Source of the DNA: Paenibacillus_AR mesotrionivorans
GTDB lineage: Bacteria; Bacillota; Bacilli; Paenibacillales; NBRC-103111
Assembly: GCF_046098205.1 (NCBI RefSeq)
Contig: NZ_JBJURJ010000012.1
Location: 174,304 to 238,303 of the forward strand
Reading direction: 5' to 3'
DNA length: 64,000 bases
In this document: positions 16,876-25,242 of the stretch, piece after piece
Layout: each line of letters opens with the position of its first letter
Position numbering within the stretch: position 1 is the stretch's first letter
Translations under genes and position numbers: made by a program
The notes under the pieces: model-generated
The model's input: only the letters and a program-made list of their open reading frames with translations
Told to the model about the DNA's origin: nothing
Databases searched by the model: none

Positions 16876-17739
16876 GTGGCTAAAGAGAAGGAACGGATAG
16901 ACGTCCTGCTGGTTGAGCAGGGTTATTATGAAAGCAGAGAGAAGGCCAAGGCCGCTGTGATGGCGGGACTGGTCTTTACCGGAACGGAACGGCTGGAGAA
17001 ACCCGGCATGAAAATCGCCAGGGATCTTCCGCTCAACGTCAAAGGAGCTCCCCACCCTTATGTCAGCCGCGGCGGGCTGAAGCTGGAGAAGGCCATTCGT
17101 GCCTTCGGTTTGGATCTTAACGGTGCCGCCATGATGGATATCGGGGCCTCCACCGGCGGGTTTACGGATTGTGCGCTGCAGAACGGGGTATCCCGGGTGT
17201 ATGCCATTGACGTAGGCTACAATCAATTGGATTATTCCCTCCGCAATGACCCTCGGGTGCATGTGATGGAACGGACGAACTTCCGGTATATGGAGCCGGA
17301 GCATCTGGAGGGTTTTGTGCCAAACTTCGCCACCATTGATGTTTCCTTCATCTCACTCCGGCTGATTCTGCCTGCATTGGCCAAGCTGATGTCCGGCGGC
17401 GGCCGGATTGTCGCCTTGATCAAGCCTCAATTCGAGGCAGGGCGGGAGCAGGTGGGGAAATCCGGGGTGGTCCGGGATGCCAAGGTGCACGAGTCTGTGC
17501 TGGAAACCGTGTTGGAATTTGCCTGCCAGCTTGGTTTTGTTCTGGAGGGGCTTACTTATTCGCCCATTACCGGGGGAGAAGGAAATGTGGAGTTTCTGGC
17601 AAACTGGACCTACAAAGGAACCTTATCTGCAGACAGCGTCGGCTCAGAGCCTGCGTGTCCGGAAAAACCGGACTTCGCAACGTTGATCCGGGACACTGTA
17701 CATCAAGCCCATCATACCTTCCGCTCCTCACCGGGTTGA
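16876..17739 (+). CDS. tlyA: TlyA family rRNA (cytidine-2'-O)-methyltransferase / hemolysin-like protein
   Basis: A 287-residue protein with an N-terminal S4 RNA-binding domain (about 5-65, ERIDVLLVEQGYYESREKAK) and an FtsJ-type SAM methyltransferase domain (DIGASTGGFTDCAL about 84-97, FATIDVSFISL about 152-162, LIKPQFEAG about 187-195). B. subtilis YqxC is the counterpart; the Mycobacterium TlyA methylates 16S and 23S rRNA, while the Bacillus substrate is unsettled. I chose the GTG at 16876, five bases after GGGAGG; an ATG at 16834 overlaps dxs without a site. Confidence 0.9.
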   Translation: MAKEKERIDVLLVEQGYYESREKAKAAVMAGLVFTGTERLEKPGMKIARDLPLNVKGAPHPYVSRGGLKLEKAIRAFGLDLNGAAMMDIGASTGGFTDCALQNGVSRVYAIDVGYNQLDYSLRNDPRVHVMERTNFRYMEPEHLEGFVPNFATIDVSFISLRLILPALAKLMSGGGRIVALIKPQFEAGREQVGKSGVVRDAKVHESVLETVLEFACQLGFVLEGLTYSPITGGEGNVEFLANWTYKGTLSADSVGSEPACPEKPDFATLIRDTVHQAHHTFRSSPG

Positions 17740-17822
17740 ACTTTTCTTAGGATGATGATACAAAAGCTTGCAGGAATTTCTTTAATCTCCTAGAAAAAGT
17801 ATAGTATTCGGGGGGATGCGGA

Positions 17823-18293
17823 ATGTACAGAGGCGACAGCCTGATTCTCTTGCTTCTCAGTGTATTCATCATCGGATGGCTGCTTTACCGGTTCCGGTTT
17901 TGGCTGATGGCCCCGCCCAAGGGGAGGCCGGCCATTGACCCGGACCCGGAGGTGCCGGCTACGGCGGCAGTTGAGCTGTTGGAATTTTCGGGATATGAGG
18001 TATTGACGGGCAAACGCCGGATACCCATCCAGATTCAGGTGAATGACAGAGAGTTGCTGGAGAGCAGGCTGTTCATCGATCATTTCGCCGCGGAAGAGGA
18101 AAAGCTGTATGTGGTCAAGGTTGCCCGGGACCGCAAACCCCTGGACTGGACCGGCAGCGGGTTGCGTGACCAGCTTCTGGTCTATCAGCTGCTGTATCCG
18201 GAGGCGGAAGGGATTCTGTACGTGGACCCCAGACAAAAGACGATTGAGAAAATCCGCTTCGATGTTCCGGAGGAGGAAAGCCGCACCTCATAA
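17823..18293 (+). CDS. Conserved-looking membrane-anchored protein, possible PD-(D/E)XK-like fold
   Basis: A 156-residue protein that I do not recognise by name. Residues 7-28 form one membrane helix; the rest is soluble. The soluble part has ELLEFSGYEVL, RLFIDHFA, KLYVVKVAR and GLRDQLLVYQLLYP, which in order and spacing resemble the E-D-x-K and Q-x-x-Y elements of PD-(D/E)XK nucleases such as RecB or Mrr relatives. Key residues are only partly fitting, so catalysis is doubtful. It sits between tlyA and argR, where B. subtilis has no gene. The ATG at 17823 follows GGGGGGATGCGGA. Confidence 0.7.
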   Translation: MYRGDSLILLLLSVFIIGWLLYRFRFWLMAPPKGRPAIDPDPEVPATAAVELLEFSGYEVLTGKRRIPIQIQVNDRELLESRLFIDHFAAEEEKLYVVKVARDRKPLDWTGSGLRDQLLVYQLLYPEAEGILYVDPRQKTIEKIRFDVPEEESRTS

Positions 18294-18339
18294 AGGATGC
18301 GCTTACGTGGCAGCACCGTCAAATCGTAAGGAGGACAAT

Positions 18340-18789
18340 ATGAAAGGCCAACGTCATCTGAAAATCAGGGAGATTCTGGCGTCGCAGGATATCGAGACCC
18401 AGGACGAGCTTGTGGAAGCACTCCGCACTGCCGGCTACAATGTAACCCAAGCTACCGTCTCCCGGGATATCAAGGAGCTTCACCTGATTAAAACCCCCTT
18501 AAGCAGCGGCCATTATAAGTATGCGCTTCCCAGTGAGCAGCGGGTGAATCCAGTATCGCGGCTGAAGCGTGTGCTGTCTGAGCATTTTGTAGGCATTGAT
18601 TATACGGAGAATCTCATCGTCATGAAAAGCATGCCGGGCACTGCCAATGCCATTGGGGCATTGCTGGACAGCCTGGAGTGGCCTGAATTGATGGGCACCA
18701 TTTGCGGCGATGATACCATTCTTTTGATCTGCCGCAGCCGCGAGCAAAGCCAAGAAATCGTACGCCGGATTACCGCCATGCTGTCCTGA
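18340..18789 (+). CDS. argR: Arginine repressor ArgR/AhrC
   Basis: A 149-residue protein with an N-terminal winged helix (GQRHLKIREILA, TQDELVEALRTAGYNVTQATVSRDIKELHL, in part) and a C-terminal arginine-binding oligomerisation domain (GTICGDDTILLICR). It represses arginine biosynthesis and activates catabolism when arginine is bound. AAGGAGGACAAT precedes the ATG at 18340. A strong terminator overlaps the stop codon and separates the gene from recN. Confidence 0.97.
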   Translation: MKGQRHLKIREILASQDIETQDELVEALRTAGYNVTQATVSRDIKELHLIKTPLSSGHYKYALPSEQRVNPVSRLKRVLSEHFVGIDYTENLIVMKSMPGTANAIGALLDSLEWPELMGTICGDDTILLICRSREQSQEIVRRITAMLS

Positions 18790-18809
18790 TCTTCAGGGCG
18801 GCTTTTTTT
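18780..18809 (+). terminator. Rho-independent terminator of argR
   Basis: A ten-base-pair stem (18780-18789 with 18793-18802, two G-U pairs) closes on a three-base loop and runs into seven T. The argR stop TGA lies in the 5' arm. Confidence 0.85.
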
Positions 18810-18841
18810 ATTTGCGGGAACGCATGCAGAAAAATAAAATG

Positions 18842-18881
18842 CGAATAGGTGTTCCCTTTTTCTGCGGAATGCTGATATAAT
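18842..18881 (+). promoter_or_regulatory. recN promoter with LexA (SOS) box
   Basis: CGAATAGGTGTTCC at 18842-18855 matches 13 of 14 positions of the Bacillus LexA box (CGAACRNRYGTTYC). It covers the -35 region (TTCCCT, 18852-18857) of a promoter whose extended -10 is TGATATAAT (TATAAT 18876-18881). LexA bound here would block RNA polymerase until DNA damage. Confidence 0.75.
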
Positions 18882-18936
18882 GGAGAGGACAAGATTTGTA
18901 CCCGCATTTTTATTTGGAAAAAAGGGGAGTTGCCCA

Positions 18937-20691
18937 ATGCTGCAAGAGCTGTCCATCCGCAATCTGGCGGTAATCGAATCGGTACGTCTGGCTTTCCACA
19001 ACGGTTTTCATGTTCTCACGGGCGAAACAGGCGCCGGGAAATCCATTATTATAGATGCTTTAGGATTAATCGCCGGAGGACGGGGCCTAAGTGATCTGGT
19101 CCGGTTTGGGCAGGATAAGGCGGAAATCGAGGCCTTATTTGATGTTCCCGCCGATCACCCCGTTTGGGAGGTGCTGGAGGGAGTCGGCTTAACACCGGCT
19201 GCTGATGAGCATCTGATCATCCGCCGGGAGCTGAGCGTCCATGGCAAGGGCGTCAGCCGTATCAACGGCCAGCTCGTGAACCTGTCCGTCCTCCGGGAAG
19301 CAGGGGAGCGGCTGATTAATATTCATGGGCAGCATGAGCATCAATCCCTCTTGAAGGCGGAGGAGCATATCCGCTGGCTGGACTTGTTCGGCGGGCACGA
19401 AATCGAAAAAACCCGTTCCGCATACAGCGCGGCCTACGGTGAATATATGCGTATCCAAAAGGAGCTGGCTGCTCTCCGGGAGGCGGAGAAGAAAGCATTG
19501 CAAATGCAGGATCTGTACCGCTTCCAGGTGGAGGAGATTGCGGATGCCCAATTGAAATCCGGCGAGGATGAATGTTTGGCGGAAGAAAAGAGCAAGCTAG
19601 GAAATGCGGAAAAATTATACCAGAACGTGAACGATTCGTATGAGGCGCTTAATGCCGGAGGCAAAGCCTTGGATCAGGTCCGCAGGGCGGTTCTTAAGCT
19701 TCAGGACATTGTCCAGTTTGATGCTGTTGGGCTTGGCCCCGTTTTGGAGCAGATGCAAAGCGCCTTTTACCAGCTGGAGGATGCGGCGTTCCAGCTCCGG
19801 GATTACCGGGAGGGTGTAGAGTCTAACCCGATCCGGTTGAATGAAATTGAAGACCGTCTCAGTCTGATCGCCTCCTTCCGGCGGAAATACGGAGAGAACG
19901 TGGAAGAAATCCTTCGTTATCTGGAGAAGGTGCGCCAGGAGCTGGCGGTACTGGACCATAAGGAAGAGCGGCAGCAGGAGCTGGAACGGAAGCTGGCCCG
20001 CCAGGAGAAGGAATGTGTGCGCCTTGCTCTTAAGCTGTCCGGGCAACGCTCGTCTGCCGGGGTGAGGCTATCTGAGGCTATTGTAGCGGAGCTGAAGGAG
20101 CTGCATATGGAGCGAACGGTGTTCCAGGTACAGATGGGACGGGTAGAGGATCCTAAGGGGGTTCAGGCGGATGGCACGACGGTCCGGTTGGCCCGCAACG
20201 GCATTGACCAAGTGGAATTCCTTATCGCTCCGAACCCGGGAGAACCGCTGCGGGGTCTCGGGAAAATTGCCTCCGGCGGCGAGCTTTCCCGGATGATGCT
20301 GGCGATGAAATCGATTTTTGCCAAGGTGGACCGGATTCCCGTCCTGGTATTCGATGAGGTGGATACAGGTGTCAGCGGCCGCGCGGCACAGGCCATTGCA
20401 GAACGGATGGCGCGGCTGTCGTCCGATTGCCAGGTTTTCTCCATTACGCATCTGCCTCAAGTGGCGTGTATGGCGGATGCCCATTATTACATCAGCAAAG
20501 CGGTGGAGGACGGACGGACCTACACCAGGGTCAAGGACCTGGACACGGCAGACCGTGCAGAGGAGCTTGCCCGGATGCTTGGCGGCGTAGAGATCACGGA
20601 GACGACGTTATCGCATGCTTTGGAGATGCTGGCTATGGCAGAGACCCAAAAAAGGGCTTTTAACCCGGAATTCAAGCAGATATTGGCCTGA
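18937..20691 (+). CDS. recN: DNA repair protein RecN
   Basis: A 584-residue SMC-like ATPase. Walker A GETGAGKS lies at residues 29-36, a long coiled coil spans about 160-370, the signature ASGGELSRMM is at about 445 and the Walker B VLVFDEVDTGVSGRAA follows. RecN acts early in double-strand break repair by holding DNA ends. I chose the ATG at 18937 (AAAAGGGGAG upstream); an ATG at 18880 lies within the promoter. A LexA box overlaps the promoter. Confidence 0.96.
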   Translation: MLQELSIRNLAVIESVRLAFHNGFHVLTGETGAGKSIIIDALGLIAGGRGLSDLVRFGQDKAEIEALFDVPADHPVWEVLEGVGLTPAADEHLIIRRELSVHGKGVSRINGQLVNLSVLREAGERLINIHGQHEHQSLLKAEEHIRWLDLFGGHEIEKTRSAYSAAYGEYMRIQKELAALREAEKKALQMQDLYRFQVEEIADAQLKSGEDECLAEEKSKLGNAEKLYQNVNDSYEALNAGGKALDQVRRAVLKLQDIVQFDAVGLGPVLEQMQSAFYQLEDAAFQLRDYREGVESNPIRLNEIEDRLSLIASFRRKYGENVEEILRYLEKVRQELAVLDHKEERQQELERKLARQEKECVRLALKLSGQRSSAGVRLSEAIVAELKELHMERTVFQVQMGRVEDPKGVQADGTTVRLARNGIDQVEFLIAPNPGEPLRGLGKIASGGELSRMMLAMKSIFAKVDRIPVLVFDEVDTGVSGRAAQAIAERMARLSSDCQVFSITHLPQVACMADAHYYISKAVEDGRTYTRVKDLDTADRAEELARMLGGVEITETTLSHALEMLAMAETQKRAFNPEFKQILA

Positions 20692-20797
20692 GGTGCAGCT
20701 TTTTCGAGTCATAAATCAGGTGGGGCGGGGTAACTTATAGGTACGCAAATGACACATGCGCCTTCTTTAACGGGCGAGGAGGAGAAAAGGAGCGTGA

Positions 20798-22129
20798 TTG
20801 GGATTGAGTTCCATCAACCGCAAACGATTGATAGGTCTTATCATCGCTTTTTTCATTTGCTTGCTGAGTTTTTCCGCCCCGTTTCAATGCTTCGCCAGTT
20901 TTCCCGGTGAGCTGCGTATCTTCACAGGTCAGGACAAGGCGCTACACTTAGCGATGCCCGTCACCGGCAATATCAGCATCCGCGATCCGGGAATCATGAG
21001 TGTGAACGGTTCTTCGGAGCCGACCTTTCAAGCTAACCTCAAGGAGCCCATCCATATCCATACGGCTGTAGCCGGCCAAACGGAAATGCTGGTCAAGCTG
21101 GGGAATATCCCCATTAAATCGGTTAAGGTGAAGGTCCTTCCCGACTTAAGGGTAGTGCCCGGAGGCCAAACCATCGGGGTAAAGCTTAAATCAGCCGGGG
21201 TGCTTGTGGTGGGCCACCACATGGTAACGGTGGAGAATGACCGGAAGATTTCTCCGGGAGAGGACGCCAAAATCCAAGTAGGGGATTTGATCCTCAGCGT
21301 AAACGGACAGAAGCTCCGGGATGTGAATCAGATGGCGGAGCTGGTGGCACAGGCAGGCAGAGAAAAAACCAGCTTGGATCTGGAGATTAAACGGAATAAG
21401 GACAAGCTGCATGTTAAACTGGAGCCTGCCTTTGACCAGAATGACAAAGCTTACCGGCTCGGTATATACATCAGGGACTCCGCAGCGGGTGTAGGGACTC
21501 TTACCTTCTATTCCCCGGATCAGAACGCCTATGGCGCACTGGGGCATGTCATTACGGATATGGATACACAGACACCTATCGAAGTGGGCAGCGGCGAAAT
21601 CGTACACTCCAATGTTACCTCCATCGCCAAGAGCCTGACAGGAGAACCAGGGGAAAAACGGGCCCAATTTAGCTCGGAGAACAAAATTTTAGGCAATATT
21701 GAAAAGAATACGCCCTTCGGAATATTCGGAAGAATGTCTGCTGTTCCTGATCACGGATACACGAAAGAAGCTTTGCCCGTAGCCTTTGCCGAGGATGTTG
21801 TGGAAGGACCGGCTGAAATCTATACGGTGGTTAACGGACAGAAGGTGGAGAAGTTCTCGATTAGTATTACCCATGTAGCCAAACAGGATTATCCGGCTAC
21901 GAAGGGAATGGTAATCAAAATTACCGATCCCCGCCTGATCGAAAAAACCGGCGGGATTGTCCAGGGAATGAGCGGCAGCCCCATCATCCAAAACGGCAAG
22001 CTGATCGGAGCTGTCACCCATGTTTTCGTTAACGATCCGACCAGCGGGTATGGCTGCTTCATTGAATGGATGCTTCAAGACGCAGGAGTTTTGGACAAAC
22101 AAACCATGGAGGAACTGAAAGCAGGCTGA
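20798..22129 (+). CDS. spoIVB: SpoIVB peptidase
   Basis: A 443-residue protein with an N-terminal membrane/secretion helix (about 10-32), a PDZ domain (about 125-210: GVLVVGHHMVTVEN, GDLILSVNGQKLRDVNQMAE) and an S55 serine peptidase domain. The catalytic serine is in GMSGSPI (about residue 394). It is made in the forespore, secreted into the intermembrane space and triggers pro-sigma-K processing by cleaving SpoIVFA. The start is a TTG at 20798, five bases after AAAGGAG. A strong terminator includes the stop codon. spo0A follows, as in B. subtilis. Confidence 0.95.
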   Translation: MGLSSINRKRLIGLIIAFFICLLSFSAPFQCFASFPGELRIFTGQDKALHLAMPVTGNISIRDPGIMSVNGSSEPTFQANLKEPIHIHTAVAGQTEMLVKLGNIPIKSVKVKVLPDLRVVPGGQTIGVKLKSAGVLVVGHHMVTVENDRKISPGEDAKIQVGDLILSVNGQKLRDVNQMAELVAQAGREKTSLDLEIKRNKDKLHVKLEPAFDQNDKAYRLGIYIRDSAAGVGTLTFYSPDQNAYGALGHVITDMDTQTPIEVGSGEIVHSNVTSIAKSLTGEPGEKRAQFSSENKILGNIEKNTPFGIFGRMSAVPDHGYTKEALPVAFAEDVVEGPAEIYTVVNGQKVEKFSISITHVAKQDYPATKGMVIKITDPRLIEKTGGIVQGMSGSPIIQNGKLIGAVTHVFVNDPTSGYGCFIEWMLQDAGVLDKQTMEELKAG

Positions 22130-22143
22130 GCCTGCTTTTTTTC
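22121..22143 (+). terminator. Rho-independent terminator of spoIVB
   Basis: GCAGGC and GCCTGC form a perfect stem whose TGA loop is the spoIVB stop codon, followed by eight T. Confidence 0.9.
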
Positions 22144-22209
22144 TTTATCTAAAGCCATGTTTCATTTTTATTGGAAACGGGTAATAAAAATCTAACAATT
22201 CAGTGAACC

Positions 22210-22320
22210 TGTCGAAAAATGTTGGATGATAAGATAAAATATATATTATATATAAAACCGTAAAAAAAATAAAGAAAAATAAATTTCGACAGAAGGAATT
22301 TAATCCCATGTGTCGAATTA
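22210..22320 (+). promoter_or_regulatory. spo0A control region: three 0A boxes and a sigma-H promoter
   Basis: TGTCGAA occurs at 22210-22216 and 22311-22317, and its reverse complement TTCGACA at 22285-22291; these match the Spo0A-P binding box. GAAGGAATT (22292-22300), an 11-base spacer and GTCGAATTA (22312-22320) match the sigma-H consensus fully, and the third 0A box overlaps the -10. The region is very AT-rich compared with its surroundings. This points to Spo0A autoregulation through a sigma-H promoter, as in B. subtilis. Confidence 0.85.
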
Positions 22321-22371
22321 GAATAGTCAGGAAAACAAAAGTACGCATCTTTGGATTGGAGGATTAGTCGA

Positions 22372-23193
22372 GTGCAAAAAATCGAGGTTTTGTTGGCAGA
22401 TGACAATCGGGAGTTTACAGCGTTATTATCGGAATTTATCAATGACCAGCAAGATATGAATGTATCCGGAATTGCTTATAACGGCAACGACGTGCTGCGT
22501 CTCATTGAAGAGGGACGTGTCCCTGATGTGCTGATTCTTGATATTATTATGCCTCATCTTGATGGCCTGGGCGTTCTGGAGAAGCTCCGGGAGATGAATG
22601 TCAATCCGCAGCCCAAAATCATTATGCTCACTGCTTTCGGCCAGGAGAGTATTACACAGAAGGCAGTCCAGTTGGGGGCATCCTATTATATCCTGAAGCC
22701 CTTCGATATGGAGGTTCTGACCAACCGCATTCGCCAGCTCATCTCCCCCAATCCGATTACAGCCAACTCGATGCTGGGAAGCGGCGTGTCATCCTCCGTA
22801 ATCCAGCATAAGGCCAATGTGGTTCCTATGAACAAATCCCGTAACCTGGATGCGAATATTACCAGCATTATTCATGAAATTGGTGTTCCCGCTCATATTA
22901 AGGGTTACCAGTACCTGCGTGAAGCCATTACTATGGTATACAATAACATCGAAATTCTCGGCGCTATTACCAAGACCCTTTATCCGGCAATTGCCGAACG
23001 CTTCAAGACTACACCGAGCCGTGTAGAGCGGGCCATCCGCCATGCCATCGAGGTAGCTTGGACCCGCGGCAATATTGACAGCATCAGCCACCTGTTCGGG
23101 TACACCGTTAATATTTCCAAAGCCAAACCCACCAATTCCGAATTTATTGCCATGGTGGCGGATAAGCTGCGGATCGAGCATAAGGTGTCCTGA
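22372..23193 (+). CDS. spo0A: Sporulation transcription factor Spo0A
   Basis: A 273-residue response regulator. The receiver has the acidic pair D10/D11, the phosphoacceptor D57 (LILDIIMPHLDG) and a lysine in YYILKPFD. The C-terminal effector domain contains SRVERAIRHAIEVAWTRG, the recognition helix region that reads 0A boxes. The start is a GTG at 22372, ten bases after GGAGG; an upstream ATG at 22351 would precede the ribosome site. It is the master switch of sporulation. The upstream region carries its own boxes, and a terminator follows. Confidence 0.98.
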   Translation: MQKIEVLLADDNREFTALLSEFINDQQDMNVSGIAYNGNDVLRLIEEGRVPDVLILDIIMPHLDGLGVLEKLREMNVNPQPKIIMLTAFGQESITQKAVQLGASYYILKPFDMEVLTNRIRQLISPNPITANSMLGSGVSSSVIQHKANVVPMNKSRNLDANITSIIHEIGVPAHIKGYQYLREAITMVYNNIEILGAITKTLYPAIAERFKTTPSRVERAIRHAIEVAWTRGNIDSISHLFGYTVNISKAKPTNSEFIAMVADKLRIEHKVS

Positions 23194-23223
23194 GAGGAAA
23201 AGGAATAGACAGTAAGCCTGAAG

Positions 23224-23272
23224 CCGCTTGTTTATTGGGTTGTCTGTTAATCCAATGAACAGGCGGTTTTCT
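23224..23272 (+). terminator. Rho-independent terminator of spo0A
   Basis: A 15-base-pair stem (23224-23238 with 23252-23266, with a few G-U pairs) is followed by TTTTCT, 30 bases after the spo0A stop. Confidence 0.85.
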
Positions 23273-23309
23273 ATATCCTTATGTGAATCTAAACAAGGAG
23301 CCACCCTCA

Positions 23310-24248
23310 ATGTCCCAAAAGCTCGCCAACCAAATTATAAAAAGGCAGACCGGCATTCTGACCTATGGTATGACACCGCCCAAGTTGGACACTCCGGAGG
23401 AAAAGCTGAACACCATTGCTCGTACGCAGCATGAACGGATCGCTTCCCTCCCTATTGACGGTCTTATTCTTTATGATGTTCAAGAGGAAGACAGCAGAGA
23501 GGGGGACCGGCCCTTTCCTTATCTGGAAGCATTGGATCCTGGAATTTACCGCAATACATACTTGAACCACCTGCAAACGCCATCCATTCTGTACAGAAGT
23601 GCAGGTAAATATCATCCCGCGGAGCTGGAGAGCTGGATGGCTGCGCAGCCGGAAGGTGCATGTGCCGTATTTGTCGGGGCCTCCTCCAGTACTCAACCGG
23701 TGAAAACCTCTCTTCCCCAGGCTTTTGAGATCGGGCGCCGTCATCCTCATCTTCTGATGGGTGGAGTTATGATTCCGGAGCGCCATATGAAAACACGGGA
23801 TGAACATCTGCGGGTGATCCGGAAGATGGAAAGCGGCTGCCGCTTTTTCGTGTCGCAAGCTATTTATAATGTGGAAGCCTCCAAGGATTTCTTGTCGGAC
23901 TATTATTACGCCTGCCGGGAGCAGGAGTTGGAAATGGTGCCGATTCTGTTTAATTTTGCCCCCTGCGGTTCATTGAAGACCTTGGAATTTATCAAGTGGC
24001 TGGGGATCAGTCTGCCCCGCTGGCTGGAGCAGGATTTAATCCATTCCCATGATATTCTGGATAAATCCATCACCTTGGTGCGCAAAATTATGGATGAGCT
24101 GATGGATTTTGCGTTGGAGAAGGGAATTCCTGTAGGCTGCAGCGTGGAGAGTGTGTCTACCAGGAAGGTGGAAATCGAGGCTGCGCTTCAGCTGCTTCGG
24201 GATATCCGCGGGGATATGGATAAGAAGCTTGCGGTCAACGGTGCGTGA
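23310..24248 (+). CDS. Methylenetetrahydrofolate reductase-like (MetF-type) protein
   Basis: A 312-residue protein whose pattern fits the MTHFR TIM barrel: GILTYGMTPP near the start, a parallel strand-helix layout, KMESGCRFFVSQAIYNVE (about 175-192) and VPILFNFAPCGSLKTLEFIKWLGISLP, in part. In MTHFR the corresponding stretch binds FAD and folate. It is not next to methionine genes, so its substrate is unclear; it may be a paralogue rather than the housekeeping MetF. The ATG at 23310 follows AAGGAGCCACCCTCA. Terminators lie on both sides, so it is its own unit. Confidence 0.72.
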   Translation: MSQKLANQIIKRQTGILTYGMTPPKLDTPEEKLNTIARTQHERIASLPIDGLILYDVQEEDSREGDRPFPYLEALDPGIYRNTYLNHLQTPSILYRSAGKYHPAELESWMAAQPEGACAVFVGASSSTQPVKTSLPQAFEIGRRHPHLLMGGVMIPERHMKTRDEHLRVIRKMESGCRFFVSQAIYNVEASKDFLSDYYYACREQELEMVPILFNFAPCGSLKTLEFIKWLGISLPRWLEQDLIHSHDILDKSITLVRKIMDELMDFALEKGIPVGCSVESVSTRKVEIEAALQLLRDIRGDMDKKLAVNGA

Positions 24249-24259
24249 TGATGCTCTTT

Positions 24260-24285
24260 CCGGGGGCACAAGGCTCCCGGTTTTT
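24260..24285 (+). terminator. Terminator after the MTHFR-like gene
   Basis: CCGGG (24260-24264) pairs with CCCGG (24276-24280), followed by five T. Confidence 0.6.
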
Positions 24286-24372
24286 GCGTTTACCGCGGGG
24301 GTTTAAGGGTAAAGGCATAATGGAGAGTGATAATTCATAAACGGCAGGGGAAGCTAAGGATGGCTGAATCAT

Positions 24373-24406
24373 TTGACACGCGAAACTGTAAATAATATAA
24401 TTACAG
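24373..24406 (+). promoter_or_regulatory. Promoter and probable autoregulatory operator of the Rrf2 gene
   Basis: TTGACA (24373-24378), a 17-base spacer and TATAAT (24396-24401) form a consensus sigma-A promoter. A perfect inverted repeat CTGTAA (24386-24391)...TTACAG (24401-24406), nine bases apart, spans the -10. The 21-bp dyad has the size and place expected for an Rrf2-family operator that represses its own operon. Confidence 0.8.
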
Positions 24407-24426
24407 TATATCGGAGGTGTCCTGAT

Positions 24427-24903
24427 ATGAACAGCGATTTCTCCATTGCCGTACACAGCCTGGTATTGCTGGCCCACCGGTCGGATCATATGGCCACCAG
24501 TGAGATGATTGCAAACAATGTCTGCACCAATCCGGCCCGGGTACGAAAGGTGATGAGTCTTTTGCGGAACCACGGCTTTGTGGCGACCAAGGAAGGAACC
24601 GGCGGCGGCTATATGCTGGATTGCGACCCGGAAACCACCCACCTGGGGCAGATTTATACGGTTGTATGTGCCGGGACTCTGAAGCCCAGCTGGTGCTCAG
24701 GGGACCCGGACAACGGCTGTATGATCGCATCCAATGTCCAGTCTGTGATGGATGGTCTTTTCCATGAGGCGGAGGACCACCTGGAGCTGTACTGGAGGAA
24801 ATGGACCATTGCAGCGGTGCTTGAGCAAATTTGCAGCCTGCATGAAGGGAAAAGTGACGGTACCCCAAAATTAGAAAAAGGAGTGTTTGAACATGGCGGT
24901 TAA
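24427..24903 (+). CDS. Rrf2 family transcriptional regulator with three clustered cysteines
   Basis: A 158-residue protein with the Rrf2 winged helix (FSIAVHSLVLLAHRS; EMIANNVCTNPARVRKVMSLL, in part; EGTGGGYML). Cysteines 81, 90 and 98 lie in CX8CX7C, the region where IscR and NsrR bind an iron-sulfur cluster (CX5CX7C), so redox or cluster sensing is possible but not proven. It overlaps trxA by 11 bases and has a palindromic operator over its own promoter, so it likely controls the trxA-nitroreductase operon. The ATG at 24427 follows GGAGGTGTCCTGAT. Confidence 0.87.
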   Translation: MNSDFSIAVHSLVLLAHRSDHMATSEMIANNVCTNPARVRKVMSLLRNHGFVATKEGTGGGYMLDCDPETTHLGQIYTVVCAGTLKPSWCSGDPDNGCMIASNVQSVMDGLFHEAEDHLELYWRKWTIAAVLEQICSLHEGKSDGTPKLEKGVFEHGG

Positions 24904-25210
24904 ACATATTACAGATGCAACGTTCCAATCGGAAGTAGGGCAAGACGGTTTGGTATTGGTGGATTTCTGGGCACCGTGGTGCGGACCCTGCCGGATGATC
25001 GCACCTGTTCTGGATGAACTGGCTGCTAACCCTGCAGCAAAGGCAACTGTAGCCAAAACCAATGTGGATGAAAATCCGGAAACTGCAGGCAAGTTCGGCG
25101 TAATGAGCATTCCGACCCTGATCCTGTTCAAAAACGGAACACCCGTTGACAAGGTAGTGGGCGTGCAATCACTGGCTTCTCTGGAAGCCCTCATCGAAAA
25201 ACACGCGTAA
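24893..25210 (+). CDS. trxA: Thioredoxin
   Basis: A 105-residue thioredoxin with the WCGPC active site (cysteines 30 and 33), the conserved cis-proline in SIPTLILF, and normal length. AAAAAGGAGTG precedes the ATG at 24893, which lies inside the end of the Rrf2 gene in another frame. It reduces disulfides in the cytoplasm. Placement under an Rrf2 regulator differs from the usual trxA context and suggests a stress-induced copy. Confidence 0.95.
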   Translation: MAVKHITDATFQSEVGQDGLVLVDFWAPWCGPCRMIAPVLDELAANPAAKATVAKTNVDENPETAGKFGVMSIPTLILFKNGTPVDKVVGVQSLASLEALIEKHA

Positions 25211-25242
25211 TCATCGGATATGAGGAGAAAGGGGCATATTAT

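Noticed and set aside
20700..20790. A sigma-F or sigma-G promoter before spoIVB (GTCATA and GGGGTAACTTA)
   Set aside because: Expected on biological grounds, but the -10 and -35 matches are too poor to report as a feature.
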